A stretch of 64,000 nucleotides of DNA from Knoellia sinensis KCTC 19936 (GTDB lineage Bacteria > Actinomycetota > Actinomycetes > Actinomycetales > Dermatophilaceae), in assembly GCF_000768705.1 (NCBI RefSeq), contig NZ_AVPJ01000013.1, positions 1-64,000 on the forward strand, in the 5' to 3' direction. Below the pieces are notes generated by a model. That model saw only the letters and a list, made by a program, of their open reading frames with translations, was not told the origin of the DNA and did not search any database. The position numbers and the translations under genes are program-made. Positions 17,363 through 25,842 of the stretch are shown here, piece by piece; the stretch's first letter is position 1; each line of letters opens with the position of its first letter.

Positions 17363-17617
17363 ATGGGGGACGCGGAAGTCGGGTTTTATGTCAACTGGTC
17401 CATCCTGCCCATCTTCCTGGTGTTCGCGCTCGGAGTCGCCTGGTACGCCACGAAGGTCTCTGGTAGCTGGACGCGCCCTTGGCTCGGCACGAAGCCGGTC
17501 TGGTGGTTCGTCGTTCTCTTCCTGCTTCCCCCGTTCAGCTACCTGTATCTCGCCGTGACCCTCTTCTCCAACCGGCACGCGCCGGAAGCCATCACTGGTC
17601 GACGCCCAGTTCGATGA
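17363..17617 (+). CDS. Small two-span membrane protein, 84 aa
   Basis: Two hydrophobic helices (WSILPIFLVFALGVAWYA, about residues 12-29, and WWFVVLFLLPPFSYLYLAVTL, about 47-67) with a short basic tail. ATG at 17363 after a C-rich stretch; no strong ribosome-binding site. Function unknown. Confidence 0.6.
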   Translation: MGDAEVGFYVNWSILPIFLVFALGVAWYATKVSGSWTRPWLGTKPVWWFVVLFLLPPFSYLYLAVTLFSNRHAPEAITGRRPVR

Positions 17618-17694
17618 AGGGCGCCGCTCCAGTCGCAGTCGATGACGGGTCCCGGACACACATCGGCATGGCGAAAGATGCTGCCGTGAACGAA

Positions 17695-17706
17695 CGCTCA
17701 TGCCGC
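17695..17706 (+). repeat. CGCTCATGCCGC spacer repeat, copy 4
   Basis: Exact 12-mer 78 nt after the stop of the membrane protein gene and before the lipoprotein gene. Confidence 0.55.
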
Positions 17707-17758
17707 AAATCGGGCCGATCCACGGCGGATAGTGCTGCGCTTCGGGGAGGATGTGCTC

Positions 17759-18181
17759 ATGGGGCGTTTCGCTTTGAATGCGGCGACGATGCTGGTGGGC
17801 GGCGCCATCCTTGCCCTATCGGCTTGCGCCGCACCTTCTGCGGACAGTGCTTTGGTGCCGCCACCGGGTGCATCTGCTCCTGTCGTGCTCGACACGTACC
17901 TTCGAGCCCTCGTGGCTGGCGAGTGTGCCATCGCTCGCGCTGCTGCGGCACCCGCCTTCTCCTCCGAGAACGGCGACCTCTGTGGCGACGTGGAAGTTTC
18001 GGCGTTCTCCGTCCGTGAAGACGCAGCGACGCCCGGGCCGGATGAAGTCGTGTACTCAACCATCCTCACCACGGACGGAAGCAGCGACGGCACCATCGCG
18101 CGCGGGGAGACCCTTTGGTTTTACCAACTAGAGCACCGAGGCGGCGAGTGGAGGGTTGTGAGCGGTGGGTCAGGGCCGTAG
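17759..18181 (+). CDS. Secreted lipoprotein, hypothetical
   Basis: A 140-residue protein with a signal peptide ending in a lipobox (ILALSAC), so it should be lipid-anchored outside the membrane. The mature part starts with a Pro/Ala/Ser stretch and then VVLDTYLRALVAGECAIARAAA, the opening helix pattern of NTF2-like folds; two Cys remain in the mature part and could pair. ATG 17759 follows GGGGAGG (17744-17750) at good spacing. Function unknown. Confidence 0.7.
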   Translation: MGRFALNAATMLVGGAILALSACAAPSADSALVPPPGASAPVVLDTYLRALVAGECAIARAAAAPAFSSENGDLCGDVEVSAFSVREDAATPGPDEVVYSTILTTDGSSDGTIARGETLWFYQLEHRGGEWRVVSGGSGP

Positions 18182-18425
18182 GCCACACATCTCGCTATCA
18201 GCCGACGCTCTACCGGATCTGACACCGATCCTGCGGGAAGTCTCTACGTAGCCGCGTTGCGCGAGTCTCGATCACTGCGGTTGAGGCAGCCGAGGATCGA
18301 GATCTCGGCTTACCGCCAGGAGCGGTACCTCCAGCATTGGAACCTGCGGCGGGCACGGGATTGATAGGTGCTGTCCCGGCGCCGCCGAATCCTGATGTGG
18401 TTGTCATATTGGTAGGGTGCTTCCT

Positions 18426-18439
18426 ATGCACTACTGCAT
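18426..18439. promoter_or_regulatory. Operator palindrome before XRE regulator
   Basis: ATGCACTACTGCAT, with arms ATGCA/TGCAT, ends 8 bp before the regulator ATG. It is the exact reverse complement of the two sites at 21127-21140 and 21152-21165. TTGTCA (18401-18406) lies 18 nt before TATGCA (18425-18430), so the palindrome may cover the -10 element of the regulator promoter. Confidence 0.75.
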
Positions 18440-18447
18440 GAGGTCGA

Positions 18448-19287
18448 ATGTCTGAAGAGTCCAGAGCCCGTCTGGGCCACGAGCTGCGCCGCATACGCGA
18501 AGCGGAAGGGCTGTCAGGTATGTCCGTGGCAAAGGACTTGGGATGGTCTCAGTCCAAGGTGTCTCGGGTCGAGACTGGGCGCTTCGGGGCGTCATTGGCG
18601 GAGGTCGCCGACCTCTTGAACTTCTATGGAGTCCCGGAGGAGATCCGAGCCGAGCTCCTGGGCGCGGTTGCCCGGGCCGAAGGTCTCGAAGGTGCGTGGG
18701 TGGTCCGCGCCGGCGGCGCCCCTCGACGTCAGTCGAATGTTCAGGTCCTCGAGTCCCGGGTCCGGCAGATCCGCCAATACCAGGCACTGTGGATTCCAGG
18801 TCTCCTCCAGTCGCCCGCATATGCGGCCGCGGTAGCGCGCGCCGCCAAGCTCGGTTCAGTCGAGTCCTTCGTGTCCCGCCGTCTGGATCGCCAGCGGGCC
18901 GTCACGCAGGCGCGGGGTGTCAAGTACTCCGTCGTCCTCGAAGAGCAGGCCCTTCATCGCGCGCCGGGCCGGGAGCTGGACATCATGCCGGCGCAGATGG
19001 AACAGCTCGCCGACGCGATCGATGCCGGTTGGGTCGACGTCCGCATCCGGCGGACTTCCGACGCCGCAACGTTCTCGGTGTCCTCGTTCGTTCTCTACGA
19101 CTTCCGGGAAGGTCCACCAGTAGTTCTGTATGAGGCCCAGGCCGCCGATCTGTACCTTTCGGCTCCAGACGACATTGCCAACCATGAGAAGCAGTTCCGC
19201 GCAGTCCAACGCGAAGCTCTCGACCGGGACGCGTCCCGTGCTCTGGTCGAGTCGATGCGGCGCAACAGGGCGTCGCTGCAAGGTTAG
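18448..19287 (+). CDS. XRE-family regulator with DUF5753 (Scr1-like)
   Basis: The 279-residue protein has an N-terminal helix-turn-helix (LGHELRRIREAEGLSGMSVAKDLGWSQSKVSRVETG, about residues 8-45) and a C-terminal DUF5753 domain (from about residue 90; QIRQYQALWIPGLLQSPAYAAAV). It is followed by DUF397, the usual partner in actinobacteria. The palindrome immediately before it and two copies before the Pra gene suggest it represses itself and the element's replication/excision genes. In known elements that role is often taken by GntR or other repressors, so this is an inference from shared sites. Confidence 0.88.
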   Translation: MSEESRARLGHELRRIREAEGLSGMSVAKDLGWSQSKVSRVETGRFGASLAEVADLLNFYGVPEEIRAELLGAVARAEGLEGAWVVRAGGAPRRQSNVQVLESRVRQIRQYQALWIPGLLQSPAYAAAVARAAKLGSVESFVSRRLDRQRAVTQARGVKYSVVLEEQALHRAPGRELDIMPAQMEQLADAIDAGWVDVRIRRTSDAATFSVSSFVLYDFREGPPVVLYEAQAADLYLSAPDDIANHEKQFRAVQREALDRDASRALVESMRRNRASLQG

Positions 19288-19299
19288 GAGAGAGATTAG

Positions 19300-19521
19300 A
19301 TGGAACCAAACTGGCAGAGCGCCATCTGGCGCAAGAGCGTGTTCAGCGACACCGGCGCCTGCGTCGAAGTCGCTCACTCCGCTGGCCTGATCGGCGTGAG
19401 GGACACCAAGGCGAAAGGTGAGGGTCCCATCCTCGCCTTCACCGAGCCCGAGTGGCGTGCCTTCGTGGGCGGGGTCGTAGACGGTGAGTTCGACTTCGAC
19501 AGGCTGTCCAAGTCCGGATGA
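19300..19521 (+). CDS. DUF397 family protein
   Basis: A 73-residue protein with the DUF397 pattern: WRKSVFSDTGACVEVAHSAGLIGVRDTKA ... ILAFTEPEWRAFVGGVVDGEFD. DUF397 genes are nearly always next to XRE-DUF5753 regulators; the pair is thought to act as a regulator and its partner. It starts 13 nt after the regulator and overlaps the transporter gene by 4 nt. Confidence 0.92.
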   Translation: MEPNWQSAIWRKSVFSDTGACVEVAHSAGLIGVRDTKAKGEGPILAFTEPEWRAFVGGVVDGEFDFDRLSKSG

Positions 19522-20783
19522 GCCACGAGGTGACCAATCAGGAGCCGACGCCAGCTCGCACATCAAGCGGGCTGGGTCGGTTGCTGGCGTCCACTGGCGT
19601 ATCCATCGCCGGTCAGGGCATGGTCATCGCGGCTGTGCCTCTTTTGGCCGCGTCCCTGACCCGCGAACCGCTGGGTGTGTCGATCGCGGTGGCCGCGACG
19701 TATGCCGCGTGGCTGGCGGTAGGCCTTCCGGCCGGTGCGCTGGTCGACCGTTGGCACCGTCGTCTCACCATGGTCGTCGCGGACCTGGTCCGAGTGGCCC
19801 TTTTAGGCTTCCTTGCCCTAGCGGTGTGGCTCGACGTTGCGTCCATCCCTCTACTGGTCGCTGTCGTCTTCCTCGTTGGAGTTGCTGGGTGCTTCTTTGA
19901 TCCCGCAGCCCAAGCCGCAATCCCGACACTGGTGGGCCGTGACAATGACGCCCTTGCGCGTGCGAACAGCAAGGTGTGGTCCCTCGACATGCTTGGCCGC
20001 TCTCTCGTCGGACCGCCTTTGGGTGCTGCGCTGTTCGCCTCTGCTGCCGTCTTGCCCTTCGCGGCCAATGCTGGCACCTTCGCCCTATCGGCCATTCTTC
20101 TCACCGGGCTGAGACGCCTGGGTCGTCCGGCGGTTCCGCCAGATGGTCACCCGCGCTTGTATGCCTCTCTGGTCGAGGGCGTCGCATTCTTGACGCGTCA
20201 CCGCGACTTGCGAGCGTTGACGATCGGGATGGGCGCGTTCAACCTCGTCTACAACCTGGCCTACGCCACGCTCGTGCTCTTTGCCCAGGACCGTCTCGGG
20301 ATCTCGGACCGTGGATTTGGATTCCTTTTGGCGATGCTTGCGGTCGGTGGGCTCATCGGCGCCTGGCTCGCTCCGAGGCTTCGTAAGGCGCTCTCGTTCA
20401 GACAGCTGTATGCCGCGGGGCTGGGTGTGCAAGGTATCGCTTGGATCGTCGTGGTCATCTGGCAGAACACGGTGGTTGCTGGGACAGCCCTGGTGGCCGT
20501 CGGCATTGCCAGCATGCTTGTGACCGTGGTTGGCGCGGCCGCTCGCCAGAGCCTCACTCCCGACGAGCTGCTGGGCCGAGTCAGTTCCGGTACTCGAGTA
20601 GTCGGCATCGGGTCAGCGGCGATCGGGGCCGTGCTGGGTGGCCTCGCGGCCAATCTTGGCTCCCTCGCGACACCTTTCCTTCTCGCGTCGATCTTGGCCC
20701 TGAGCTGTGCCTGCGCCTTCCTCCTCGCGGACCGTCGTCTGGGTGACAGACAAAAGGGGGATCACCCCTCCAAGCCTGCTTAG
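19518..20783 (+). CDS. MFS transporter (efflux type)
   Basis: The 421-residue protein has about 12 hydrophobic helices and the MFS loop GLPAGALVDRWHRRLTMVVAD between helices 2 and 3. The closest pattern is the MefA/enterobactin-exporter-like group (LARANSKVWSLDMLGRSLVGPPLGAALF). Substrate unknown. It is translationally coupled (ATGA) to DUF397, so it should be co-expressed with the regulator. Confidence 0.85.
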   Translation: MSHEVTNQEPTPARTSSGLGRLLASTGVSIAGQGMVIAAVPLLAASLTREPLGVSIAVAATYAAWLAVGLPAGALVDRWHRRLTMVVADLVRVALLGFLALAVWLDVASIPLLVAVVFLVGVAGCFFDPAAQAAIPTLVGRDNDALARANSKVWSLDMLGRSLVGPPLGAALFASAAVLPFAANAGTFALSAILLTGLRRLGRPAVPPDGHPRLYASLVEGVAFLTRHRDLRALTIGMGAFNLVYNLAYATLVLFAQDRLGISDRGFGFLLAMLAVGGLIGAWLAPRLRKALSFRQLYAAGLGVQGIAWIVVVIWQNTVVAGTALVAVGIASMLVTVVGAAARQSLTPDELLGRVSSGTRVVGIGSAAIGAVLGGLAANLGSLATPFLLASILALSCACAFLLADRRLGDRQKGDHPSKPA

Positions 20784-21196
20784 GGGGCAAGATCCACCCC
20801 GGGTAGGGCAGGTTCTCCAACCGGTGCACGGGCCGCGAGCAGGTCGAGTAGTTCTTCGTTCTGGTCGCCAACCTACGGTCAGTCGGTCACGTGCCCTCCA
20901 AGCACGCCGAGCTGAGTCCCTGTGGAAAAACCCGCGGTCGGTTTCGCGATTTCGGCTTCGATGGCTCCATGGACGGCTTGGACGGGTCAGATGACCCCCG
21001 GTATGCCTGCCGACACCGGATCGCGGCGACGGATCTTGTGTCGCTTGCTCGTTGGCCCGGGTACCGGCCGGGGCTGACCGCCTCGCCGCCCTAGGGCAGC
21101 TGACATCAGAGGGCTTGACTCCCGTTATGCAGTAGTGCATGGTAAGGTTCTATGCAGTAGTGCATAAGGCACTACTCCGAAGGTTAGGAGAACCCA
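20784..21196. promoter_or_regulatory. Control region of the Pra operon with two operator palindromes
   Basis: The 413-bp spacer has no gene. ATGCAGTAGTGCAT occurs at 21127-21140 and 21152-21165, centres 25 bp apart (same helical side to within half a turn). TTGACT at 21115-21120 sits just before the first copy, so binding would block the promoter. A ribosome-binding site GGTTAGGAG precedes the ATG at 21197. Confidence 0.75.
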
Positions 21197-21622
21197 GTGG
21201 CACTCGCAGGAAGATTCCCCATCGCACACGACGTCGCCTTCCCCGGGGGCGCCTACCTCGTCAGCGAGGTGACCCCGGTCTACGACTTCGACAGGTCGAC
21301 CAAGGACAACAAGGTCCAACAGGTCGACAAGGACAACGGCCTGCTGCTCTGGCAGATCGACGTCGTGGACCCTGACCCGAACGCGCCGCGGAAGCAAAAG
21401 ACGGTCTCGGTCAAGTTCGCCGCCAAGGTTCAGCCGGTGCCACCGTCGAACGACGGCTCATCGCCCTTCACCCCGGTCGAGTTCGAAGGGCTCACGGCGC
21501 TGGCGTACATCCAGGAGAGCGGCGACTTCAGCAGCGTCGTCTACTCCTACAAGGCCAGCGGCATGAAGTCGCCCGGTCGACCGGCGAGCTCCCGGCCCGC
21601 CGGCGATGGCAAGGCGGCATAA
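21197..21622 (+). CDS. pra: Pra-type replication/integration/excision activator
   Basis: The 141-residue protein reads FPIAHDVAFPGGAYLVSEVTPVYDFD ... QKTVSVKFAAKVQPVPP ... FTPVEFEGLTALAYI, which I recognise as the family named after Pra of pSAM2, the activator of rep, xis and int. It opens the replication-transfer operon behind the double operator, as Pra does in pSAM2-like elements where it is the target of repression. The C-terminus is a disordered Pro/Ser tail. Confidence 0.8.
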   Translation: MALAGRFPIAHDVAFPGGAYLVSEVTPVYDFDRSTKDNKVQQVDKDNGLLLWQIDVVDPDPNAPRKQKTVSVKFAAKVQPVPPSNDGSSPFTPVEFEGLTALAYIQESGDFSSVVYSYKASGMKSPGRPASSRPAGDGKAA

Positions 21623-21625
21623 CCC

Positions 21626-21874
21626 ATGCGACGCGTCGACATCGCGGCGTGGACGGACCTCCTCGGGGTCGGTGAGAAGGAGCTGCCTTGGGCGCTCAAG
21701 GCTCGCGTCCGTGTCGTCGAGGACACGCAGGCGGACGTCAACCGTCTGCGGCAGGGGCTTCGAGCCGCACCCGATGAGGAACTCGTCCTCATGCTCGAGG
21801 CCGCCTGCCGGTCGCTGGCCATGGCTGGTGAGCGGTTGGAGGAGCACGTCTCCGACTTGGCGAAGGCGTCGTGA
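21626..21874 (+). CDS. Small element protein A (tandem paralogue)
   Basis: An 82-residue, mostly helical protein of unknown function. It shares with the next gene the pattern LGVG-x-x-(E/D)LP near residue 14 and an LR-x6-(D)-x-EL...L helix-rich remainder, so the two are likely a tandem duplication. It starts 4 nt after the pra stop and overlaps the next gene by GTGA. Confidence 0.65.
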   Translation: MRRVDIAAWTDLLGVGEKELPWALKARVRVVEDTQADVNRLRQGLRAAPDEELVLMLEAACRSLAMAGERLEEHVSDLAKAS

Positions 21875-22125
21875 TGAGGGTCGGCACGCCACTCGAATGG
21901 GCGACCACTCTCGGGGTCGGTCCCGATGACCTGCCCGCGGCATCTCGTGTCGTCCTTCGTGGAGCGGTCGTCATCGATGAGGCGATCGTCAAGCTTCGGA
22001 CGACCTTTCACGGATGTCCCGACCCGGAGCTCGAGAAGGGCCTGATCCAGCTGGAACACCAGATGGGTCGTTCGCTCGACCAGATCGAGGACCTCCACGC
22101 CGAAATCAGGAAGGAACTGGACTGA
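21871..22125 (+). CDS. Small element protein B (tandem paralogue)
   Basis: An 84-residue helical protein related to the previous gene: TLGVGPDDLPAASR here against LLGVGEKELPWALK there, with the same spacing to a PDPELEKGL / PDEELVLML segment. Function unknown. GTG 21871 or ATG 21874 can start it. Its stop shares one base with the FtsK-like gene's ATG. Confidence 0.65.
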   Translation: MMRVGTPLEWATTLGVGPDDLPAASRVVLRGAVVIDEAIVKLRTTFHGCPDPELEKGLIQLEHQMGRSLDQIEDLHAEIRKELD

Positions 22126-23552
22126 TGCAGAACCACTCGAGGAACCAGATGTTCGACTCGGACGAGCCGCTTGCGTTGATCGTCGAGGGGGTGTTCCGCT
22201 CCCTGTGGTTCGCGGTGATCGCGAGCTTCAGCATGGTTCGGCTGGTGTTCCGAGCGCCGCTCCTGATGGTTGCGGCCGCGTCAAGTCTGGGTGCGATCTG
22301 GTTTTTCGGGTGGCGCTGGTCAGCCTTCACCTTGGCTGGATTTCTCGCTGGCGTTGTGATCTGGCGCTTCACCCATCGGGCGAGCTACATGAGTCTCCTT
22401 CAGCCGACCCTGAGCCAGACCTGGCGCGCGCCGCTCTACCGCCTGTGGTTCCCGCACGTCGCCCGCCGCTGCGGCCTCGTCGTACACGAACCGTCCCTGC
22501 CTTCAAGAGAAAGGAGGGATCTGGAAGCCGCTCGGCTCCTCAAGGTACGGGTACAGGGGACAGGAGCCGAGCGACTTCTCCTCCGGTTGCCAGTTGGGAT
22601 GACGCCCGAGGATGTAGCGGTCCGCGCCCAGGCAGTGGGTCAGGCGTTCGGTGTCGCGGAGACTCGCACGTTGGCCTCGCGACCGGGTCGCGTCTGGCTC
22701 GAGTTCCGCCGTCGCGACGTCCTCAAGATGACGGTCCGCCCTGTCGCTCAGGACGTGCCCGACCTTGCGGCCCTCACGCTGGGTCTTCGCGATGACGGCC
22801 GGCCGTGGCATCTGCGACTGCAGGGAACGCACGTGCTGATCGCTGGGGCAACCGGTGCCGGCAAGGGCTCGGTGCTCTGGTCGATGGTCGCCGGTCTCGC
22901 TAAGGCAATCGAAGGTCGATGGGTCGAGGTCTGGGCACTTGACCCGAAGGGTGGCATGGAACTCGGACTGGGGCGGGCAGCGTTCTCCCGCTTCGAAGGT
23001 GGGTCAGCCGAGGCAATGTGCGACTTGCTCGAAGAGCTGGTCGAGCTGAAGACACGCAGGAGCATGGCGCTGTCCACACACGGCATACGGACTCACGTTC
23101 CTCACGCCGAGAGCCCACACATCGTCATGGTCATCGACGAGCTGGCAACGCTGACGGCCTTCGCGGAGAGGAGCGTCGTCCGTCGAGTGGAACAAGCACT
23201 CGGTGTGCTCCTCACGCAGGGGCGAGCAGTAGGCATCAGCGTCGTTGCGGCAGTTCAGGATCCAGGCAAGGACGTCGTCACTTGGCGCGATCTCTTCCCG
23301 GCCCGCGTGGCCATGCGGCTGGACAACCCGATCCAAGTCGACATGGTCCTGGGCGACGGCGCACGCGAGCGGGGAGCGCTTGCCGACCAGATTTCCGAAC
23401 TTCAAGCGGGAGTGGCCTACGTGCGCGTTGAAGGCACCCGCGAGATCAGCCGGGTTCGTGCGGCCTATCTGAGTGACGAGGACGTTCGCTCCTTGGCCGA
23501 CGGGATCGAGGCTTCTCGAACAGCCCAGCCGCAACCCGAGGAGGCGGCGTGA
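22125..23552 (+). CDS. FtsK/SpoIIIE-type DNA translocase (AICE Tra-like)
   Basis: The 475-residue protein has two to three N-terminal transmembrane helices (about residues 25-75), then an FtsK-type ATPase with Walker A GATGAGKGS (K247) and Walker B HIVMVIDELATL (D338, E339). In pSAM2-like AICEs such a Tra protein moves double-stranded DNA between hyphae; in T4SS elements a related TcpA protein is the coupling protein. This element also has a VirB4-like operon, so either role is possible. ATG 22125 overlaps the previous stop (TGATG). Confidence 0.88.
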   Translation: MQNHSRNQMFDSDEPLALIVEGVFRSLWFAVIASFSMVRLVFRAPLLMVAAASSLGAIWFFGWRWSAFTLAGFLAGVVIWRFTHRASYMSLLQPTLSQTWRAPLYRLWFPHVARRCGLVVHEPSLPSRERRDLEAARLLKVRVQGTGAERLLLRLPVGMTPEDVAVRAQAVGQAFGVAETRTLASRPGRVWLEFRRRDVLKMTVRPVAQDVPDLAALTLGLRDDGRPWHLRLQGTHVLIAGATGAGKGSVLWSMVAGLAKAIEGRWVEVWALDPKGGMELGLGRAAFSRFEGGSAEAMCDLLEELVELKTRRSMALSTHGIRTHVPHAESPHIVMVIDELATLTAFAERSVVRRVEQALGVLLTQGRAVGISVVAAVQDPGKDVVTWRDLFPARVAMRLDNPIQVDMVLGDGARERGALADQISELQAGVAYVRVEGTREISRVRAAYLSDEDVRSLADGIEASRTAQPQPEEAA

Positions 23553-23944
23553 GCCGGCGTCGGAAGGTGGGTGACGCTGCTTCGCAGCGGATCTACGGTG
23601 AGTTCGCCGACGGCATCCGGTTCCGGAATCCTGAGCTGCGCCGCCGGCTCCTGGGAATCCTGTGGCGCCTGCGCGGATCGTGCGTCCAGCATGACGTCCG
23701 CCTCTGGTTCACCGAGCGAACCAAGCCGAGTCACCGCGTTCTCGCCATGTGCCGTGGCTGCCCGGTCCGTGGTCTATGTCTCGCGTCGTCCATCGCGTAC
23801 GCCGAGGAGTTCGGGGTGTGGGGTGGGTACACAGCGCCGCAAAGGGAGGCCATGATCCTCACCGCTCGGCAAGGAGTCCCCGTGGACCACATCGTCACCA
23901 GCGTGCTCAGCCACGAGGAGGACCGACGTGCTGCCGCAAGCTGA
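23549..23944 (+). CDS. WhiB-like iron-sulphur regulator
   Basis: The 131-residue protein has the four-cysteine WhiB pattern: GSCVQHD, then MCRGC and GLC, and the FGVWGGYTAPQR turn. Wbl proteins bind a [4Fe-4S] cluster and often act with a sigma factor. It overlaps the FtsK-like gene (GTGA) and its end overlaps the Rep gene by 17 nt. It may report host redox state to the element, but no target is visible. Confidence 0.9.
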   Translation: MSRRRKVGDAASQRIYGEFADGIRFRNPELRRRLLGILWRLRGSCVQHDVRLWFTERTKPSHRVLAMCRGCPVRGLCLASSIAYAEEFGVWGGYTAPQREAMILTARQGVPVDHIVTSVLSHEEDRRAAAS

Positions 23945-25451
23945 CGTTCCTGTCGAGGCTGTGCGAGAGCTTGCCGCCAAGGAGGGTGTCTGCACTCGAC
24001 CGCTCTTTCGTCGGGTCGTCGACACGGCCACGGGTGAGGTGGCGACCGTGTCGTTGCCCTGCCAGTCCACACGCGACAGCCAATGCCCTTCTTGTGCCAA
24101 GCGAGCCCGCGCACTTCGCGTCCAGCAGTGCTCGGCGGGGTGGCACCTTGAGCAAGAGCCGGAGATCGCGCCAGCCTCGTCGGACGACGAGGACGACCAA
24201 GACGACGATGGAGAGTCCGACACCGCAGCCGACGAGCGCGCGACCCGGTCGACCCGCCGCCGCGACGACGTCCCGGATCTGCCGCGCGTACCTCAAGAGG
24301 ACAGGACCCTCGGGCGCGTCTTCGAAGGGAATGACGGCAAGGTCTACCGGCCCTCGATGTTCATCACCCTGACTCTGCCGGGCTACGGCCGGATCCTCCC
24401 GGGCAAGGGATTCCCTTCCGACCCGACCAGGTACGACTACCGCCGCGCTGCGCTTGATGCCCTGCACTTCTCGAAGCTCCTCGATCGGTGGTTCCAGAAC
24501 CTGCGGAGGTGCGCGGGCTACAAGGTGCAGTACTTCGGGGCTGTCGAAGCTCAGCGCCGACTTGCTCCGCACTTCCACGTTGCCACCCGGGGTGCAATCC
24601 CGCGCAAGGTCATCAAGGACGTGACGAAGGCGACCTACGTGAGCATCTGGTGGCCAGCCATGGACGAGCCCAAGTACGTCGCAGAGCTCCCGTGCTGGGA
24701 CGGCATGGACTACCTCGACCCGCACACCGGGATTCCGTTGAAGACCTGGGGCGCAGCGATGGAAGAGCTGGAACGCGACCCAGATGCCCGACCGGCCCAC
24801 ATCGTTCGCTTCGGGAAGCAGGTCGACGCCAAAGGCCTCATCGCCGGGACTCCCGACACCGACCGCACCGTTCGCTACCTCACCAAGTACCTCACCAAGG
24901 CACTCGCCGAGACGTATGCCAACGACGACCACGTCGAACACGCCTACGACGTGCACATGGACCGCCTCTGGAATGAGGTGCGGTTTCTTCCGTGCTCGCG
25001 TGACTGCGCGAACTGGCTCCGCTACGGCATCCAGCCCCGAACGGTCGGGCCAGGCCTCGAGCCGGGCTGGTGCCCGTCAAAAGCACATTCGCGTGAGCAC
25101 CTCGGTCTCGGTGGCCGCGGTGTCCTTGTGTCACGGGGCTGGTCGGGGAAGACGCTCGCCGGTCACCGAGCGGATCGGTCCGAGGTCGTCCGACAGGCGC
25201 TCAAGGAAGCTGGGATGGAGATGGCTACAGCCGACCGCATGGCAGCGCAGGTGGTCGACGAGAACGGGAACGCCCGGTTCGAATGGGCTGCGGTCATCCC
25301 GGGGACAGGCACCAAGGCGCATCTGCTCATGGCCACGATCCTCGAACGTCGTCGTTGGCGGGAGGACTACGAGCGAGCTAGAGCCCTTCGAGTGGCCAAA
25401 GGTCCCCCTGTGGACAACTCATTCGGCAATTCAGCGAGCCAGAGGAGGTGA
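23928..25451 (+). CDS. RepSA-family replication initiator (HUH type)
   Basis: The 507-residue protein has a Cys-rich N-terminus (CQSTRDSQCPSCAKRARALR), the metal-binding HUH motif APHFHVAT (H215, H217) and candidate catalytic tyrosines in RYLTKYLTKA (Y317, Y321). An acidic linker (EDDQDDDGESD) lies near residue 90. These are the marks of actinobacterial rolling-circle initiators of AICEs and pSAM2-type plasmids. Since no other relaxase is visible it may also process DNA for transfer. Confidence 0.88.
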   Translation: MLPQADVPVEAVRELAAKEGVCTRPLFRRVVDTATGEVATVSLPCQSTRDSQCPSCAKRARALRVQQCSAGWHLEQEPEIAPASSDDEDDQDDDGESDTAADERATRSTRRRDDVPDLPRVPQEDRTLGRVFEGNDGKVYRPSMFITLTLPGYGRILPGKGFPSDPTRYDYRRAALDALHFSKLLDRWFQNLRRCAGYKVQYFGAVEAQRRLAPHFHVATRGAIPRKVIKDVTKATYVSIWWPAMDEPKYVAELPCWDGMDYLDPHTGIPLKTWGAAMEELERDPDARPAHIVRFGKQVDAKGLIAGTPDTDRTVRYLTKYLTKALAETYANDDHVEHAYDVHMDRLWNEVRFLPCSRDCANWLRYGIQPRTVGPGLEPGWCPSKAHSREHLGLGGRGVLVSRGWSGKTLAGHRADRSEVVRQALKEAGMEMATADRMAAQVVDENGNARFEWAAVIPGTGTKAHLLMATILERRRWREDYERARALRVAKGPPVDNSFGNSASQRR

Positions 25452-25456
25452 GGGAG

Positions 25457-25642
25457 ATGGAGAGGATCTACACGTTGGACGAAGCCGCCAAGGTGATGGG
25501 CACGACCACGAGCTTCCCTCGCCGGCTCGTTGCACAGCGGCGAATCCGGTTCGTGGAGGACGGACTGCTCGTGTGCATCCCGGAGTCGGCGATCGACGAG
25601 TTCCTCGACGAGAGGTCAGAGTCAGAAAGGAGGCAGACATGA
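25457..25642 (+). CDS. Small HTH protein, excisionase-like
   Basis: A 61-residue protein, MERIYTLDEAAKVMGTTTSFPRRLVAQRRIRFVEDGLLVCIPESAIDEFL, a MerR/excisionase-type HTH. It lies 5 nt after rep with GAGGAGG upstream and overlaps the next HTH gene by ATGA. Two adjacent Xis-like genes are unusual; one may be the excision factor and the other a regulator. Confidence 0.75.
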   Translation: MERIYTLDEAAKVMGTTTSFPRRLVAQRRIRFVEDGLLVCIPESAIDEFLDERSESERRQT

Positions 25643-25842
25643 GTGACGTGGTGCTAAAGCGACGTTGGCACACGGTGGCCGAGGTTGCCGAGATGCTGGG
25701 CTACGGCGAAACCAAGGTCCGGATGGCCATCATTGCCGGCGACCTGAAGTCCGTGAAGGACGGCAAGCTGCGCCGGATCCTCCCCGAGTGGGTGGATGAG
25801 TACGTGGCCCTGAAGGTCGCCGAGTCCGAGCAGGAGCTCTGA
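25639..25842 (+). CDS. xis: Excisionase (Xis-like HTH)
   Basis: A 67-residue protein with RRWHTVAEVAEMLGYGETKVRMAIIAGDLKSVKDGKLRRILPEWVDEYV, the helix-turn-helix-17/excisionase pattern. It touches the integrase start by one base (TGATG), the usual xis-int arrangement, so I favour this one as the excision factor. The upstream reading frame extension is not real. Confidence 0.8.
   Translation: MSDVVLKRRWHTVAEVAEMLGYGETKVRMAIIAGDLKSVKDGKLRRILPEWVDEYVALKVAESEQEL

Noticed and set aside
24784-25638. A 352-residue frame ending in the second HTH gene
   Set aside because: Its first part overlaps rep in another frame; only the last 67 codons, from ATG 25639 with its own overlap signal, look like a gene.
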